Source: an uncultured Acidobacteriaceae bacterium (lineage in GTDB: Bacteria > Acidobacteriota > Terriglobia > Terriglobales > Acidobacteriaceae). From it: a stretch of 64,000 nt of DNA. The DNA lies in the NCBI GenBank assembly GCA_937879855.1, contig CALFMO010000028.1, positions 124,001-188,000 of the forward strand, read 5' to 3'. Below the pieces are notes generated by a model. The model was not told the origin of the DNA and ran no database searches. It saw nothing but the letters and a program-made list of their open reading frames with translations. The translations under genes and the position numbers were made by a program. Shown here piece by piece: positions 63,625 through 64,000 of the stretch (position 1 is its first letter; each line of letters starts with the position of its first letter).

Positions 63625-64000
63625 CTACTCTTCCTCTTCCTTCACCTCGCCCCGCTCCGCCTTCGCCTTCTCGATGATCTTCTCCTGCAGCTGCCCCGGC
63701 ACCACGTCGTAGTGATGCATTTCCATGTTGAAGCTGCCGCGGCCTTGCGTCATCGATGTCAGCTCCACACCGTAGGTCAGCATCTCAGCCATGGGCACTT
63801 CGGCCTTCACCACGGTGTTGCCGCCCTTGTTGTCCATGCCCTGAATACGGCCGCGGCGGCTGTTAAGGTCGCCCATGATCGAACCGGCGAAATCGTCGGG
63901 CACCGTGATTTCGACCGCCATGATGGGCTCGAGCAGCGTGGGCTTGGCAACCTCCATCGCTTTCTTGAAGGCGATGCGGCCCGCCATCTGAAACGACAAA
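63625..64000 (-). CDS. fusA: elongation factor G, C-terminal part (cut by the window edge)
   Basis: The last 124 residues of a ribosomal translocase. Diagnostic segments are GRIAFKKAMEVAKPTLLEPIM, VTVPDDFAGSIMGDLNSRRG-like domain V sequence, and LTYGVELTSMTQGRGSFNME. The GTPase domain lies beyond the right edge. The acidic tail (EVKEEEE) is a little longer than usual. A terminator follows the stop. Confidence 0.95.
   Translation of the reverse strand, partial: LSFQMAGRIAFKKAMEVAKPTLLEPIMAVEITVPDDFAGSIMGDLNSRRGRIQGMDNKGGNTVVKAEVPMAEMLTYGVELTSMTQGRGSFNMEMHHYDVVPGQLQEKIIEKAKAERGEVKEEEE

Overview
The window looks like chromosome from an Acidobacteriota (Terriglobia/Koribacter-type) bacterium. 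This is inferred from gene style and content rather than from a marker search: moderately GC-rich, diderm lipid A genes (lpxA, lpxI, fabZ), RND and MacB-type exporters, secreted M13 and M3 peptidases, an ASPIC/UnbV FG-GAP protein, and many short dispersed palindromic repeats. No phage, insertion sequence, CRISPR array or plasmid gene was seen. One tRNA-Ser(TGA) lies near the left end. The right end cuts into fusA.

Layout. 1-714: no gene seen. 715-805: tRNA-Ser. 877-5903 (minus): MsbA-like exporter, MacB-like ATPase and permease, and a secreted esterase. 5964-9620 (plus): a NarL-type sensor kinase, its regulator and a Tat-type FG-GAP protein, coupled by overlaps. 9614-15103 (minus): YceI protein, FAD oxidoreductase plus type III polyketide synthase, class III aminotransferase, beta-propeller lipoprotein. 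15310-22868 (minus): adaptor plus two tandem RND pumps. 23257-25473: leuC/leuD. 25651-29954: LemA, a small secreted protein, hemB, a sensor kinase. 30107-35452: mutS2, a 52-aa CxxC protein, an M13 peptidase. 35469-41954: DOPA-dioxygenase-like, TonB-like, cytochrome c, Gfo/Idh, DUF486, DinB and lpxI. 42156-51965: pepF, lpxA, fabZ, M20 peptidase, secreted methyltransferase, tatA, maf, amidohydrolase, lepA. 52365-58566 (minus): dnaB, a possible non-coding RNA, rpoD and dnaG, the last two in macromolecular-synthesis-operon order. 58873-61496 (plus): an OAS/CD-NTase-like nucleotidyltransferase, rpmE and dusB. 61584-64000 (minus): MBL hydrolase, RHS-like protein and the 3' end of fusA.

The most unusual signal is a set of unrelated short dispersed palindromic repeats that occur between genes and also in frame inside conserved genes. 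DusB carries four such segments, including a 160-bp double-palindrome that encodes about 53 residues. DnaG, MutS2, Maf and the nucleotidyltransferase each carry at least one. In every case the reading frame stays open and the flanking protein still looks like its family. This resembles the in-frame palindromic elements known from Rickettsia, but with several families acting in parallel.

Other points of interest are the nucleotidyltransferase with a catalytic-type Asp replaced by His, an unexplained terminator-ended transcript candidate between rpoD and dnaB, a type III PKS/FAD enzyme pair, a methyltransferase with a signal peptide, and an enlarged HemB. Several start codons were moved from the longest ORF on the basis of ribosome-binding sites, signal peptides or family length; these choices are flagged in the entries.
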